DNA of 64,000 nt, taken from NCBI RefSeq assembly GCF_003024195.1, contig NZ_KZ679040.1, forward strand, positions 649,164 to 713,163, in the 5' to 3' direction. A program made the position numbers and the translations under genes. Below, one piece after another: positions 25,580 to 34,367 of this stretch. How positions within the stretch are numbered: position 1 is the first letter of the stretch; each line of letters begins with the position of its first letter. Below the pieces are notes generated by a model. That model did not search any database. It saw only the letters and a list, made by a program, of their open reading frames with translations, and had not been told where the DNA came from. The stretch comes from Streptomyces dioscori (GTDB lineage: Bacteria > Actinomycetota > Actinomycetes > Streptomycetales > Streptomycetaceae).

Positions 25580-26665
25580 ATGTCCTCCGAGCTGACCGAT
25601 CTTTTCCCCCTCCCGATCGTGCAGGCCCCGATGGCGGGCGGCGTCTCCGTGCCGCAGCTCGCCGCGGCCGTGTCCGAGGCCGGGGGGCTCGGTTTTCTCG
25701 CCGCCGGCTACAAGACGGCCGACGGCATGTACCAGGACATCAAGCAGCTGCGCGGGGCCACCAGCAGGCCGTTCGGCGTGAACCTCTTCATGCCGCAGCC
25801 CGAGCACGCCGACCGGTCGGCCGTCGAGGTGTACGCCCACCAGCTCGCCGGTGAGTCCTCCTGGTACGAGACCGAACTGGGCGACCCCGACAGCGGACGC
25901 GACGACGGCTACGACGCCAAGCTCGCCGTCCTCCTCGACAACCCGGTGCCGGTCGTCTCCTTCCACTTCGGCTGCCCCACCCGCGACGTCCTGGACTCCC
26001 TCAGCCGGGCCGGCACGCTGACCATGGTCACCGCGACCACCGCCGAGGAGGCGCAAGCCGTCCAGTGGGCGGGCGCCGACGCGGTCATCGTGCAGGGCGT
26101 CGAGGCCGGCGGCCACCAGGGCACCCACCGCGACAACCCGGAGACGGACGGCTCCGGCATCGGACTGCTGTCGCTCGTCGCGCTGGTCCGCGAGACCGTA
26201 CAGATCCCGATCATCGCGGCCGGCGGCATCATGCGCGGCAGCCAGATCGCCGCGGCACTGGCCGCCGGCGCGAGCGCCGCCCAGCTCGGCACCGCCTTCC
26301 TCGCCACCCCCGAGTCCGGCGCCAACGCCCTGCACAAGCAGGCGCTGACCAACCCCCTCTTCGTCCGTACGCAGCTCACGCGGGCGTTCTCCGGCAGGCC
26401 CGCGCGCGGGCTGATGAACCGCTTCATGCGCGAACACGGGCCTTACGCGCCCGCCGCCTACCCCGAGGTCCACCACCTCACCTCCGCGCTGCGCAAGGCC
26501 GCCGCCAAAGCGGGGGACGCGCAGGGCATGGCGCTGTGGGCGGGACAGGGACACCGGCTCGCCCGCGAACTGCCCGCCGGACAGCTGGTCGAGGTGCTCG
26601 CCGCCGAACTCGACGCCGCCAGGACAGCGTTGTCGGCCGAGCAGGGCGGGGGCGTCGGGCGATGA
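25580..26665 (+). CDS. Nitronate monooxygenase / FMN-dependent oxidoreductase
   Basis: A 361-residue TIM-barrel flavoprotein of the NMO/2-nitropropane dioxygenase family, which oxidises nitronates with FMN and O2. Features are the N-terminal PIVQAPMAGGVSVPQLAAAV, the VEAGGHQGTH motif typical of the catalytic-His loop, PIIAAGGIMRG and AQLGTAFLATPESG (FMN phosphate-binding). The ATG at 25580 lies 16 bases from GGAGGACGTG and 8 bases past an out-of-frame ATG, so initiation is not ideal. It overlaps rsmE by four bases, suggesting co-expression. Confidence 0.85.
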   Translation: MSSELTDLFPLPIVQAPMAGGVSVPQLAAAVSEAGGLGFLAAGYKTADGMYQDIKQLRGATSRPFGVNLFMPQPEHADRSAVEVYAHQLAGESSWYETELGDPDSGRDDGYDAKLAVLLDNPVPVVSFHFGCPTRDVLDSLSRAGTLTMVTATTAEEAQAVQWAGADAVIVQGVEAGGHQGTHRDNPETDGSGIGLLSLVALVRETVQIPIIAAGGIMRGSQIAAALAAGASAAQLGTAFLATPESGANALHKQALTNPLFVRTQLTRAFSGRPARGLMNRFMREHGPYAPAAYPEVHHLTSALRKAAAKAGDAQGMALWAGQGHRLARELPAGQLVEVLAAELDAARTALSAEQGGGVGR

Positions 26666-27408
26666 CCGCGCCGGTGTTCGTGGTCGACGAGGTGCCCGGC
26701 GGGCCGCAGTTCGTGCTCGACGGGCCCGAGGGGCGGCACGCGGTGTCCGTGAAACGGCTGCACACCGGTGAGGACGTCGTCCTCACCGACGGGCGGGGCC
26801 GCTGGGCCGAGGGCGTCGTCATGACGGCCGAGGGCAAGGACCGGCTCGTCGTGGCGGACCTCCACGTCGTGCACGAGGAGCCGCCGCCCGCGCCCCGTAT
26901 CACCGTCGTGCAGGCACTGCCCAAGGGCGACCGCGGTGAACTCGCCGTCGAGACCATGTCGGAGACCGGCGTCGACGCGATCGTCCCCTGGGCGGCGTCG
27001 CGGTGCATCACGCAGTGGAAGGGCGAGCGAGGGCTCAAGGCGCTGGCGAAGTGGCGGGCCACCGCGCGTGAAGCGGGCAAGCAGTCGCGGCGCGTGCGGT
27101 TCGCGGAGGTCGCGGACGCGATGACGACGAAACAGGTTGCTGCGTTTCTCGCCGAAGCGTCGTTCGCTGCGGTTCTGCATGAGGACCGGCTGTACCCGGG
27201 GTCGCCGCTCGCGACGGTCGAACTCCCTGCCGAGGGAGAGATCGTGCTGGTCGTCGGGCCCGAAGGGGGCGTGTCCCCGGAGGAGTTGGCGATGTTCACC
27301 GGGGCCGGGGCGAAGGTCTGCCGCCTGGGGCGCAGTGTGTTGCGGACGTCCACGGCGGGGACCGCGGCGGGGGCGCTGCTGCTGGGCCGGACGGGGCGCT
27401 GGTCGTAG
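26662..27408 (+). CDS. rsmE: 16S rRNA (uracil1498-N3)-methyltransferase
   Basis: A 248-residue SPOUT methyltransferase that modifies U1498 of 16S rRNA in the 30S decoding region. It has an N-terminal PUA-like domain (GPEGRHAVSVKRLHTGEDV). The C-terminal knotted domain carries VQALPKGDRGE, LVVGPEGGVSPEEL (S-adenosylmethionine binding) and LGRSVLRTSTAG. ATG 26662 overlaps the upstream stop (ATGA), supporting the start and coupling. Length is normal. Confidence 0.93.
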   Translation: MTAPVFVVDEVPGGPQFVLDGPEGRHAVSVKRLHTGEDVVLTDGRGRWAEGVVMTAEGKDRLVVADLHVVHEEPPPAPRITVVQALPKGDRGELAVETMSETGVDAIVPWAASRCITQWKGERGLKALAKWRATAREAGKQSRRVRFAEVADAMTTKQVAAFLAEASFAAVLHEDRLYPGSPLATVELPAEGEIVLVVGPEGGVSPEELAMFTGAGAKVCRLGRSVLRTSTAGTAAGALLLGRTGRWS

Positions 27409-27444
27409 CACCGCCGCTTCGTCTGCGGGCCCGACGGGTGCGAC

Positions 27445-27745
27445 CGTCCAGGACTGCGCAGTTCCCCGCGCCCCTGGGGGGGGCTTGGCCCGTCAGGTGT
27501 TTGTGGCGCGGGCGGTTGGGGGTGGGCGTACAGGATTGCGCAGTTCCCCGCGCCCCTGGAGGGGGGCTGACCGTCTGGTGTTTGTGGTGCGGGGAGTGGG
27601 GGTCGGCCTACAGGATTGCGCAGTTCCCCGCGCCCCCAGGCACCTGGGGGCGCGGGGAACTGCGCAATCCTGTACGCCCACCGGCCCGTAGCCGACAGCG
27701 AGCGGTCAGTTCGGGTTTTTAGGGGCGCGGGGAACTGCGCAATCG
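27445..27745. repeat. R1 repeat cluster after rsmE
   Basis: The 486-base gap 27409-27894 holds no gene. Three R1 copies in one orientation (near 27457, 27536, 27616) are followed by two in the other (near 27650 and 27723). The opposed pair at 27616-27668, which joins AGTTCCCCGCGCCCCC with GGGGGCGCGGGGAACT, is an almost perfect hairpin and likely ends rsmE transcription. A single arm of repeat R2 (TCCGGCGTTTGAGGA, 27791-27805) lies downstream. Confidence 0.85.
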
Positions 27746-27790
27746 TTGGGGCCCGCCCCATTGGACCCGCAGACGAAGTTCTTGAGCCTG

Positions 27791-27835
27791 TCCGGCGTTT
27801 GAGGACAAGGGGGTTCGGGGGCAGACACCCGGGAG
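27791..27835. repeat. Partial copy of repeat R2
   Basis: TCCGGCGTTTGAGGA followed by GGGGGTTCGGGGGCAG equals one half of the palindromic R2 element at 21249-21320, without the opposite arm. It may be a decayed or half-copied element. Confidence 0.75.
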
Positions 27836-27894
27836 GGTGAGCGTGGCTGCATGGGGTCTACCGCGCGCGGTCGAGCAGTGGCACGCTGCCGTGC

Positions 27895-28425
27895 ATGGGG
27901 GCACTGAGGCGTATACGGCACCGCGGCCCGGCGATCACCCTGGCCGCCGTCTCGGCCGTGTTCGCGCTGGTCGCGTGTGAACCGGGCGACGGCCTGAACA
28001 CCGCGGCCGTCGCGATCACCACCGACCAGAAGGGCACGAGCGAGCTGGAGAAGCGGGGCGTCGACGTGCAGTGGCTCACCTGCACCGCCTCGTACGGCGA
28101 GAAGAACGAACCCTCGCCCTCGGCGAGCGTCCACAGCGTGGCGTCCGTCGACTGCACGGGCGAGACCAAGGACGGCCAGGACATCAGCATCAAGGGCCAG
28201 GTGACCCAGGAGGTCGACGGCACCTGCGTACGTGGCGATCTCACCGCCACGGTGGGAGGCAAGGAGGTGTTCCGGCTGAACGTCCTCGGCAACTGCCAGG
28301 CGAACACGCCACCCGCCGACAACCCGACGACCCCGCCGCCCGACCAGCCGGGGGCGACCGTCACCGTCACCCGCACCGTGACCGTGTATCCGAACCCGAG
28401 TTGCTCCTGCATCTCGGGAAAGTGA
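27895..28425 (+). CDS. Putative lipoprotein, unknown function
   Basis: 176 residues with a type II-like signal (ITLAAVSAVFALVAC) in which ALVAC forms a lipobox, so the mature protein may be lipid-anchored at Cys28. The mature region is polar, with four further cysteines that could pair. The C-terminal 45 residues are Pro/Thr-rich with a TVTVTRTVTVYP stretch and end in SCSCISGK. No family is recognised. It is followed 79 bases later by the tricorn protease gene on the same strand. Confidence 0.7.
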   Translation: MGALRRIRHRGPAITLAAVSAVFALVACEPGDGLNTAAVAITTDQKGTSELEKRGVDVQWLTCTASYGEKNEPSPSASVHSVASVDCTGETKDGQDISIKGQVTQEVDGTCVRGDLTATVGGKEVFRLNVLGNCQANTPPADNPTTPPPDQPGATVTVTRTVTVYPNPSCSCISGK

Positions 28426-28504
28426 TCAATGCGACGAAGCGGCCGGCCCGGTGAAGTGATCGAAAGCTCTGGTCGCGGCTGGGACGGCTGCATAGGGTGA
28501 TCGG

Positions 28505-31500
28505 GTGACACAGCCTGCATCTGCCGCATCCGCATCCGCCGCATCCGCCGCGACCTCCGCGTATCTCCGGTATCCGCACCTGCACGGTGAGTTGATCACC
28601 TTCACCGCCGAGGACGACGTCTGGGTGGCGCCGCTCGACGGCGGCCGCGCCTGGCGGGTGAGTGCCGACAACGTTCCCGTGAACCATCCACGGATCTCCC
28701 CGGACGGCACGACCGTCGCCTGGACCTCGACCAGCGACGGCGCCCCCGAGGTGCACATCGCCCCGGTCGACGGCGGCCCCGTCAAACGCCTGACGTACTG
28801 GGGCAGTTGGAAGACCCAGGTGCGTGGCTGGACCCCCGAGGGGGAGGTGCTCGCGCTCAGCACGCAGGGCCAGGCCAGCCTGCGCCGCAGCTGGGCCCGC
28901 GCGATCCCGCTCGACGGCGGACCCGCCACCACTCTCCCGTACGGGCCCGTAGGCGATGTGGCCCAAGGGCCCGGCGGCACCGTTCTGCTGTCCGCGCCGA
29001 TGGGCCGCGAGGCCGCCTGGTGGAAGCGCTACCGGGGCGGTACCGCGGGCAAGTTGTGGATCGACCGGGAGGGGAAGGGCGAGGGGGAGCGCGGCGAGTT
29101 CGTACGGCTGCACGCCGATCTCGACGGGAATCTCGAATATCCGTCGTGGGTCGGGGAACGGGTCGTCTTCCTCTCCGACCACGAAGGCGTGGGAGCCGTG
29201 TACTCGTCCCTCGCCGACGGGTCGGACCTGCGACGGCACACCGGCATCGAGGGCTTCTACGCCCGGCACGCCTCCACCGACGGGACCCGCGTCGTGTACG
29301 CGTCCGCCGGCGAGCTGTGGATCCTCGACGACCTCGACGGGGCCGAGCCGCGCCGGCTCGACATCCGGCTCGGCGGCCAGCGCGTCGATCTGCAGCCGCA
29401 CCCCGTGAACGCCTCCCGCTGGTTCGGCGCCGCCGCCCCCGACCACACCGGACGCGGCAGCGCGGTCGCCGTACGCGGAGCCGTCCACTGGGTCACCCAC
29501 CGCTCGGGGCCCGCCCGCGCGCTCGCCGCCGAACAGGGCGTACGGGCCAGGCTGCCCCGCACCTTCCGCGCCGACGGCGAGGAGCACGTGGTGTGGGCGA
29601 CCGACGCGGAGGGCGACGACGCGCTGGAGTTCGCCCCGGCGACCGGCGTGGCACCCGGCGCGACCCCGCGCAGGCTCGCCGCCGGACAGCTCGGCCGCGT
29701 CCTCGGACTCGCGATGGCACCCGACGGCAGCCGGGCCGCGGTCGCCTCGCACGACGGACGCGTCCTGCTCGTCGAGCGCGAGACCGGCGAGGTCCGGGAG
29801 GTCGACCGCAGCGAGGACGGCGAGGTCTCCGGGCTCGTCTTCTCACCCGACTCGGCCTGGCTGGCCTGGTCGCACCCCGGCCCGCGCCCGCTGCGCCAGC
29901 TCAAGCTCGCCAACACCGCCGACCTGTCGGTGACCGAGGCGACACCGCTGCGATTCCGCGACTACGCGCCCGCGTTCACCCTCGACGGGAAACATCTGGC
30001 GTTCCTGTCCGCACGGTCCTTCGACCCCGTCTACGACGAGCACGTCTTCGACCTCGCCTTCGTCGGAGGCTCCCGGCCGCATCTCATCACCCTCGCCGCC
30101 ACCACCCCCTCGCCCTTCGGACCGCAGCGGCACGGGCGGCCCTTCGAGGCACCCGACAAGGACGAGACCCCCGACAGCGAGGGCTCACCGGCCACCCGGA
30201 TCGACCTCGAAGGGCTCGGCGACCGCATCGTGCCGTTCCCCGTGGAGGCCGCGCGTTACACGAGTCTGCGCGCCGCCAAGGACGGACTGCTGTGGCTGCG
30301 GCACCCCGTGCGCGGTGTGCTGGGCGCCTCCCGCGCCACCCCCGACGACCCGGACCCCAAGACCGACCTGGAACGCTACGACCTGGCCCAGCAGCGCATC
30401 GAGCACCTCGCCTCGGACGCCGACGGCTTCATGGTCACCGGTGACGGCAAGCGGATCCTGCTGTGGACCGACGGCAAGCTGAAGGTCGTACCGAGCGACC
30501 GGCGCGCCTCGAACGACGACGAGAGCGACACCAACATCACCGTCGACCTGTCGCGGATCCGCCAGAACGTCGACCCGGCCGCCGAGTGGCGCCAGATGTA
30601 CGACGAGACCGGCCGCCTCATGCGCGACAACTTCTGGCGTCCCGACCTGGGCGGGGTCGACTGGGACGGCGTACTGGACCGCTACCGGCCCGTCCTCGCA
30701 CGGGTCGCCACCCACGACGACCTGGTCGACCTCCTCTGGGAGGTACAGGGCGAACTCGGCACCTCGCACGCGTACGTCATGCCGCGCGGCGGATACGGGC
30801 ACGGGGAACGGCAGGGGCTGCTCGGCGCCGACATCACCCGCCACGAGGACGGCCCGCAGGGGGCGCCCCTGTGGCGTATCGACCGCATCCTGCCGTCGGA
30901 GACCTCCGACCCCGACGCGCAGTCGCCGCTCGCCGCACCCGGGGTCGCGGTCCGCGCGGGCGACGCGATCGTGGCCGTCTCCGGACAGCCCGTCGACCCG
31001 GTCGCGGGACCCTGGCCGCTGCTCGTCGGCACGGCGGGCAAGCCGGTGGAACTGACCGTCTCCCCGGCGGGCGGCGGCGATCCGCGGCACGCGGTGGTCG
31101 TGCCGATCTCCGACGAGGAGCCGCTGCGCTACCACGCGTGGGTGGCCGACCGGCGTGCCTATGTCCACGAGAAGTCCGGCGGACGGCTCGGGTATCTGCA
31201 CGTGCCCGACATGCAGGCGCCCGGCTGGGCGCAGATCCACCGCGATCTGCGGATCGAGGTGGCGCGGGAAGGGCTGGTCGTGGACGTCCGCGAGAACCGC
31301 GGCGGGCACACCTCGCAGCTCGTCATCGAGAAGCTCGCCCGGCGGATCGTCGGGTGGGACCTCGCGCGCGGGATGCGGGCGACGAGTTACCCCGAGGACG
31401 CGCCTCGCGGGCCCGTCGTCGCCGTGGCCAACGAGTTCTCCGGGTCGGACGGGGACATCGTGAACGCGGCGATCAAGGCCCTTGGGATCGGGCCCGTCGT

Positions 31501-31774
31501 CGGTACGCGTACGTGGGGCGGGGTCGTCGGGATCGACAGCCGGTACCGGCTGGTCGACGGGACGCTCGTCACTCAGCCCAAGTACGCGTTCTGGCTTGAG
31601 GGGTATGAGTGGGGGGTGGAGAACCATGGGGTCGACCCTGACGTCGAGGTTGTCCAGGCTCCTCAGGATTATGCCGCCGGGCGTGATGCTCAGCTTGACG
31701 AGGCTGTCCGGATCGCGCTGGCGGCGCTCGCGGACAACCCGTCGAAGGTGGCTCCGGAGTTGCCGGGGGCGTGA
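28505..31774 (+). CDS. Tricorn protease homologue
   Basis: 1089 residues, the full tricorn length. Two beta-propeller regions occupy residues about 20-680; a helical C1 region, a PDZ domain (about 790-860) and a C2 catalytic domain follow. Catalytic positions align with the Thermoplasma enzyme: S754-H755 (GTSHAYV), nucleophile S981 followed by D982 (NEFSGSDGD) and E1039 (WGVENHGVDPD). Tricorn is a large cytosolic oligomeric peptidase that acts downstream of the proteasome on peptides. It starts with GTG at 28505. The Ala-rich N-terminal tail (ASAASASAASAATSA) is a streptomycete feature. Confidence 0.93.
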   Translation: MTQPASAASASAASAATSAYLRYPHLHGELITFTAEDDVWVAPLDGGRAWRVSADNVPVNHPRISPDGTTVAWTSTSDGAPEVHIAPVDGGPVKRLTYWGSWKTQVRGWTPEGEVLALSTQGQASLRRSWARAIPLDGGPATTLPYGPVGDVAQGPGGTVLLSAPMGREAAWWKRYRGGTAGKLWIDREGKGEGERGEFVRLHADLDGNLEYPSWVGERVVFLSDHEGVGAVYSSLADGSDLRRHTGIEGFYARHASTDGTRVVYASAGELWILDDLDGAEPRRLDIRLGGQRVDLQPHPVNASRWFGAAAPDHTGRGSAVAVRGAVHWVTHRSGPARALAAEQGVRARLPRTFRADGEEHVVWATDAEGDDALEFAPATGVAPGATPRRLAAGQLGRVLGLAMAPDGSRAAVASHDGRVLLVERETGEVREVDRSEDGEVSGLVFSPDSAWLAWSHPGPRPLRQLKLANTADLSVTEATPLRFRDYAPAFTLDGKHLAFLSARSFDPVYDEHVFDLAFVGGSRPHLITLAATTPSPFGPQRHGRPFEAPDKDETPDSEGSPATRIDLEGLGDRIVPFPVEAARYTSLRAAKDGLLWLRHPVRGVLGASRATPDDPDPKTDLERYDLAQQRIEHLASDADGFMVTGDGKRILLWTDGKLKVVPSDRRASNDDESDTNITVDLSRIRQNVDPAAEWRQMYDETGRLMRDNFWRPDLGGVDWDGVLDRYRPVLARVATHDDLVDLLWEVQGELGTSHAYVMPRGGYGHGERQGLLGADITRHEDGPQGAPLWRIDRILPSETSDPDAQSPLAAPGVAVRAGDAIVAVSGQPVDPVAGPWPLLVGTAGKPVELTVSPAGGGDPRHAVVVPISDEEPLRYHAWVADRRAYVHEKSGGRLGYLHVPDMQAPGWAQIHRDLRIEVAREGLVVDVRENRGGHTSQLVIEKLARRIVGWDLARGMRATSYPEDAPRGPVVAVANEFSGSDGDIVNAAIKALGIGPVVGTRTWGGVVGIDSRYRLVDGTLVTQPKYAFWLEGYEWGVENHGVDPDVEVVQAPQDYAAGRDAQLDEAVRIALAALADNPSKVAPELPGA

Positions 31775-31804
31775 CGGGTGGTTCGTCGGGTGCGGGTGCG
31801 TGGG

Positions 31805-31930
31805 GGCTGGTCGCGCAGTTCCCCGCGCCCCTAAAGGGGCTGCGCCCCTAAAGGGGCTGCGCCCCTAAAGGGGCTGCGCCCCTCCGAGGACAAAAGATTG
31901 CGCCGTTCCCCGCGCCCCTGACGGGGCGCT
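31805..31930. repeat. R1 copies with a 17-bp triplicate
   Basis: Between the tricorn and HIT genes. An R1 copy (GCGCAGTTCCCCGCGCCCCT, near 31816) is followed by AAAGGGGCTGCGCCCCT repeated three times head to tail (about 31832-31882). A variant R1 copy follows (GCGCCGTTCCCCGCGCCCCT, near 31900). Each 17-bp unit is itself a small GGGGC-TGC-GCCCC hairpin. Confidence 0.85.
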
Positions 31931-31994
31931 CCCTACGGGGCTGCCCCTCGGTACCATGCCCGGGCATCGATCAACTCACCGAGGAGGCCGCGTC

Positions 31995-32348
31995 ATGGCA
32001 GGGGAATCGCAGGACGAGTGTCTGTTCTGCAAGATTGTCGCGGGGAAGATTCCGGCGACCGTCGTCCGTGAGACCGATACGACCTTCGCCTTCCGGGACA
32101 TAAATCCGCAGGCGCCCACCCACATCCTGGTGATCCCCAAGGTCCATCACCCGGACGCCGCCTCCCTCGCCGTCGCCGAACCGGCGATCCTCGCCGACGT
32201 CGTGCGCGAGGCCGGTGAGGTCGCCGCCGAGGAGAAGCTCGACAGCTACCGTCTCGTCTTCAACACGGGGAGCGGAGCCGGGCAGACCGTCTTCCACGCG
32301 CACGCCCATGTACTGGGCGGCCGTGGTCTGCAGTGGCCCCCCGGATAG
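31995..32348 (+). CDS. HIT-family nucleotide hydrolase
   Basis: 117 residues with the histidine triad [16 protein letters not shown] near the N-terminus (zinc-binding Cys pair) and [15 protein letters not shown]. It belongs to the HINT branch, which hydrolyses AMP-lysine or AMP-amine phosphoramidates. ATG 31995 has GAGGAGG eight bases upstream, so the in-frame extension is excluded. It lies 35 bases upstream of rnz on the same strand. Confidence 0.93.
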   Translation: MAGESQDECLFCKIVAGKIPATVVRETDTTFAFRDINPQAPTHILVIPKVHHPDAASLAVAEPAILADVVREAGEVAAEEKLDSYRLVFNTGSGAGQTVFHAHAHVLGGRGLQWPPG

Positions 32349-32383
32349 CGAGAACCGGACAGCGAGAAACTGGACAACCTGAC

Positions 32384-33289
32384 GTGTCCGTACGTGAATT
32401 GGTGGTCCTCGGGACCGCCAGCCAGGTTCCCACCCGGCACCGCAACCACAACGGCTATCTGCTGCGCTGGGACGGCGAGGGCATCCTCTTCGATCCCGGC
32501 GAGGGCACGCAGCGGCAGATGCTGCGGGCCGGGGTGGCCGCGCACGACCTGCACCGGATCTGCGTCACGCACTTCCACGGCGACCACTCGCTGGGCCTGG
32601 CCGGGGTGATCCAGCGGATCAACCTCGACCGGGTGCCGCACGGGATCAGCGCGCACTACCCGCGCTCCGGGCAGAAGTTCTTCGACCGGCTGCGGTACGC
32701 GACCGCCTACCGCGAGACGGTCGCGCTCACCGAGGCCCCGGTGGACGCCGACGGGGTGCTCTCGGCGACGAAGGCGTACACGCTGGAGGCGCGGAAGCTG
32801 TCGCATCCCGTCGAGTCGTACGGGTACCGGCTCGTCGAGCCCGACGGGCGGCGGATGCTGGGCGACCGGCTCGCCGCGCACGGGATCAAGGGCCCGGACG
32901 TGGGGCGGATCCAGCGGGAGGGTGTCCTGGGGGACGTTCTGCTCGACGACGTCAGCGAGGAGCGGCGCGGGCAGCGGTTCGCGTTCGTCATGGACACCCG
33001 GCTGTGCGACGGGGTGTACGCGCTCGCCGAGGGCTGCGACCTGCTCGTCATCGAGTCGACGTTCCTGGACGAGGACGTGCGGCTCGCCGTCGATCACGGG
33101 CATCTGACCGCCGGGCAGGCGGCCACCGTCGCGCGGGACGCCGGCGTACGGCATCTGGTGCTGACGCACTTCAGCCAGCGGTACTCCGATCCGGAGGAGT
33201 TCGAGCGGCAGGCGCGGGCCGCCGGGTTCGAGGGGGAGCTGACCGTGGCGCACGATCTGCAGAGGGTGCCGGTTCCGAAGCGTCGGTGA
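32384..33289 (+). CDS. rnz: Ribonuclease Z (tRNA 3'-processing endonuclease)
   Basis: A 301-residue metallo-beta-lactamase-fold enzyme that removes the 3' trailer of tRNA precursors. It has [19 protein letters not shown] at the start, the zinc motif [11 protein letters not shown], the exosite-like segment at about residues 140-180, the [21 protein letters not shown] and LTHFSQRY motifs. GTG 32384 fits the family start ([12 protein letters not shown]); there is no strong ribosome-binding site, which leaves it uncertain. The adenosine deaminase start lies 20 bases after the stop. Confidence 0.92.
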   Translation: MSVRELVVLGTASQVPTRHRNHNGYLLRWDGEGILFDPGEGTQRQMLRAGVAAHDLHRICVTHFHGDHSLGLAGVIQRINLDRVPHGISAHYPRSGQKFFDRLRYATAYRETVALTEAPVDADGVLSATKAYTLEARKLSHPVESYGYRLVEPDGRRMLGDRLAAHGIKGPDVGRIQREGVLGDVLLDDVSEERRGQRFAFVMDTRLCDGVYALAEGCDLLVIESTFLDEDVRLAVDHGHLTAGQAATVARDAGVRHLVLTHFSQRYSDPEEFERQARAAGFEGELTVAHDLQRVPVPKRR

Positions 33290-33309
33290 AACACCCGTAC
33301 CATGCTTCG

Positions 33310-34350
33310 ATGCCCCTCCCCAAAGCTGAACTGCACCTGCACATCGAAGGCACGCTGGAGCCCGAGCTTGCTTTCGCCCTGGCGGCCCGCAACGGGATCA
33401 CGCTGCCGTACGCGGACACGGACGAGCTGCGCAAGGCGTACGAGTTCGCCGATCTGCAGTCGTTCCTGAACCTGTACTACGGGCTCATGGCCGTGCTGCG
33501 GACCGAGGACGACTTCGCGGACCTCGCCGACGCGTACCTCGCGCGTGCCGCCGCGCAGGGCGTGCGGCACGCGGAGATCTTCTTCGATCCGCAGGCGCAC
33601 CTCGCGCGGGGCGTCGGCATCGGGACGGTCGTGGAGGGGCTCGGGCGGGCGCTCGACCGATGGGGGTCCCCCCGGTCGAGCGAAGCCGAGAGTGGGGGAG
33701 AGGCCGCGCACGGCATCTCCACCCAGCTGATCATGTGCTTCCTGCGGGACGAGTCCGCCGGGTCCGCGCTGGAGACCCTGGAGGCCGCGAAGCCGTATCT
33801 GGCGCCGCACGGCCCGATCGTCGGCGTCGGACTCGACTCCGCCGAGGTCGGGCACCCGCCGGCGAAGTTCCGCGAGGTGTACGAGGCCGCCGCCGCGCTC
33901 GGCCTGCGACGGGTCGCGCACGCGGGCGAGGAGGGGCCGCCCGCGTACATCACCGAGGCTCTGGACGTGCTCGGCGTCGAGCGGATCGACCACGGACTGC
34001 GCTGCATGGAGGACCCGGAACTGGTGGCCCGGCTGGTGCGGGACCAGGTGCCGCTGACGCTGTGCCCCCTGTCCAACGTACGGCTGAGGGCCGTCGACGT
34101 GCTGGCGGACCATCCGCTGCCCGCGATGCTCGACGCGGGACTGCTGTGCACGGTCAACTCCGACGATCCCGCGTACTTCGGCGGCTACGCCGGGGACAAC
34201 TTCGACGCCGTGCGGGAGGCCCTCGGGCTCGCCCCCGAGCGGCTGCGTGAGCTGGCCCGGAACTCGTTCACCGCGTCGTTCCTCGAACACGACGAGGAAC
34301 GACGGGCCCGGTACCTCGCCGAGGTGGAGGCGTACGAGTTCGGGGCCTGA
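33310..34350 (+). CDS. add: Adenosine deaminase
   Basis: A 346-residue zinc hydrolase converting adenosine to inosine (or a related adenine/aminofutalosine-type substrate). Motifs are ELHLHIEGTLEPEL (HxH ligands), HAGEEGP with the catalytic Glu, RIDHGLRC and NSDDPAYFGGY. Residues 118-130 (WGSPRSSEAESGG) are encoded exactly by the dispersed 39-bp repeat R3 and lie in a non-conserved stretch. ATG 33310 is preferred; a GTG at 33286, which overlaps the rnz stop, would add eight residues. It converges on the MFS gene 17 bases later. Confidence 0.88.
   Translation: MPLPKAELHLHIEGTLEPELAFALAARNGITLPYADTDELRKAYEFADLQSFLNLYYGLMAVLRTEDDFADLADAYLARAAAQGVRHAEIFFDPQAHLARGVGIGTVVEGLGRALDRWGSPRSSEAESGGEAAHGISTQLIMCFLRDESAGSALETLEAAKPYLAPHGPIVGVGLDSAEVGHPPAKFREVYEAAAALGLRRVAHAGEEGPPAYITEALDVLGVERIDHGLRCMEDPELVARLVRDQVPLTLCPLSNVRLRAVDVLADHPLPAMLDAGLLCTVNSDDPAYFGGYAGDNFDAVREALGLAPERLRELARNSFTASFLEHDEERRARYLAEVEAYEFGA
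33661..33699 (+). repeat. 39-bp repeat R3 inside the adenosine deaminase gene
   Basis: Exactly 39 bp, starting on a codon boundary, so it adds 13 codons with no frameshift. It matches the copy in the metallo-hydrolase gene (22701-22739) at 38 of 39 bases, in another reading frame. It includes GGGGGTCCCCCC and CGGTCGAGCGAAGCCGAG. Confidence 0.92.
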
Positions 34351-34367
34351 CCGTGGTGGGTGGTGGT

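Noticed and set aside
27437..27722. Short open frames in the R1 cluster after rsmE
   Set aside because: They translate repeat DNA (recurring DCAVPRAP-like text) in several frames and have no start signals.
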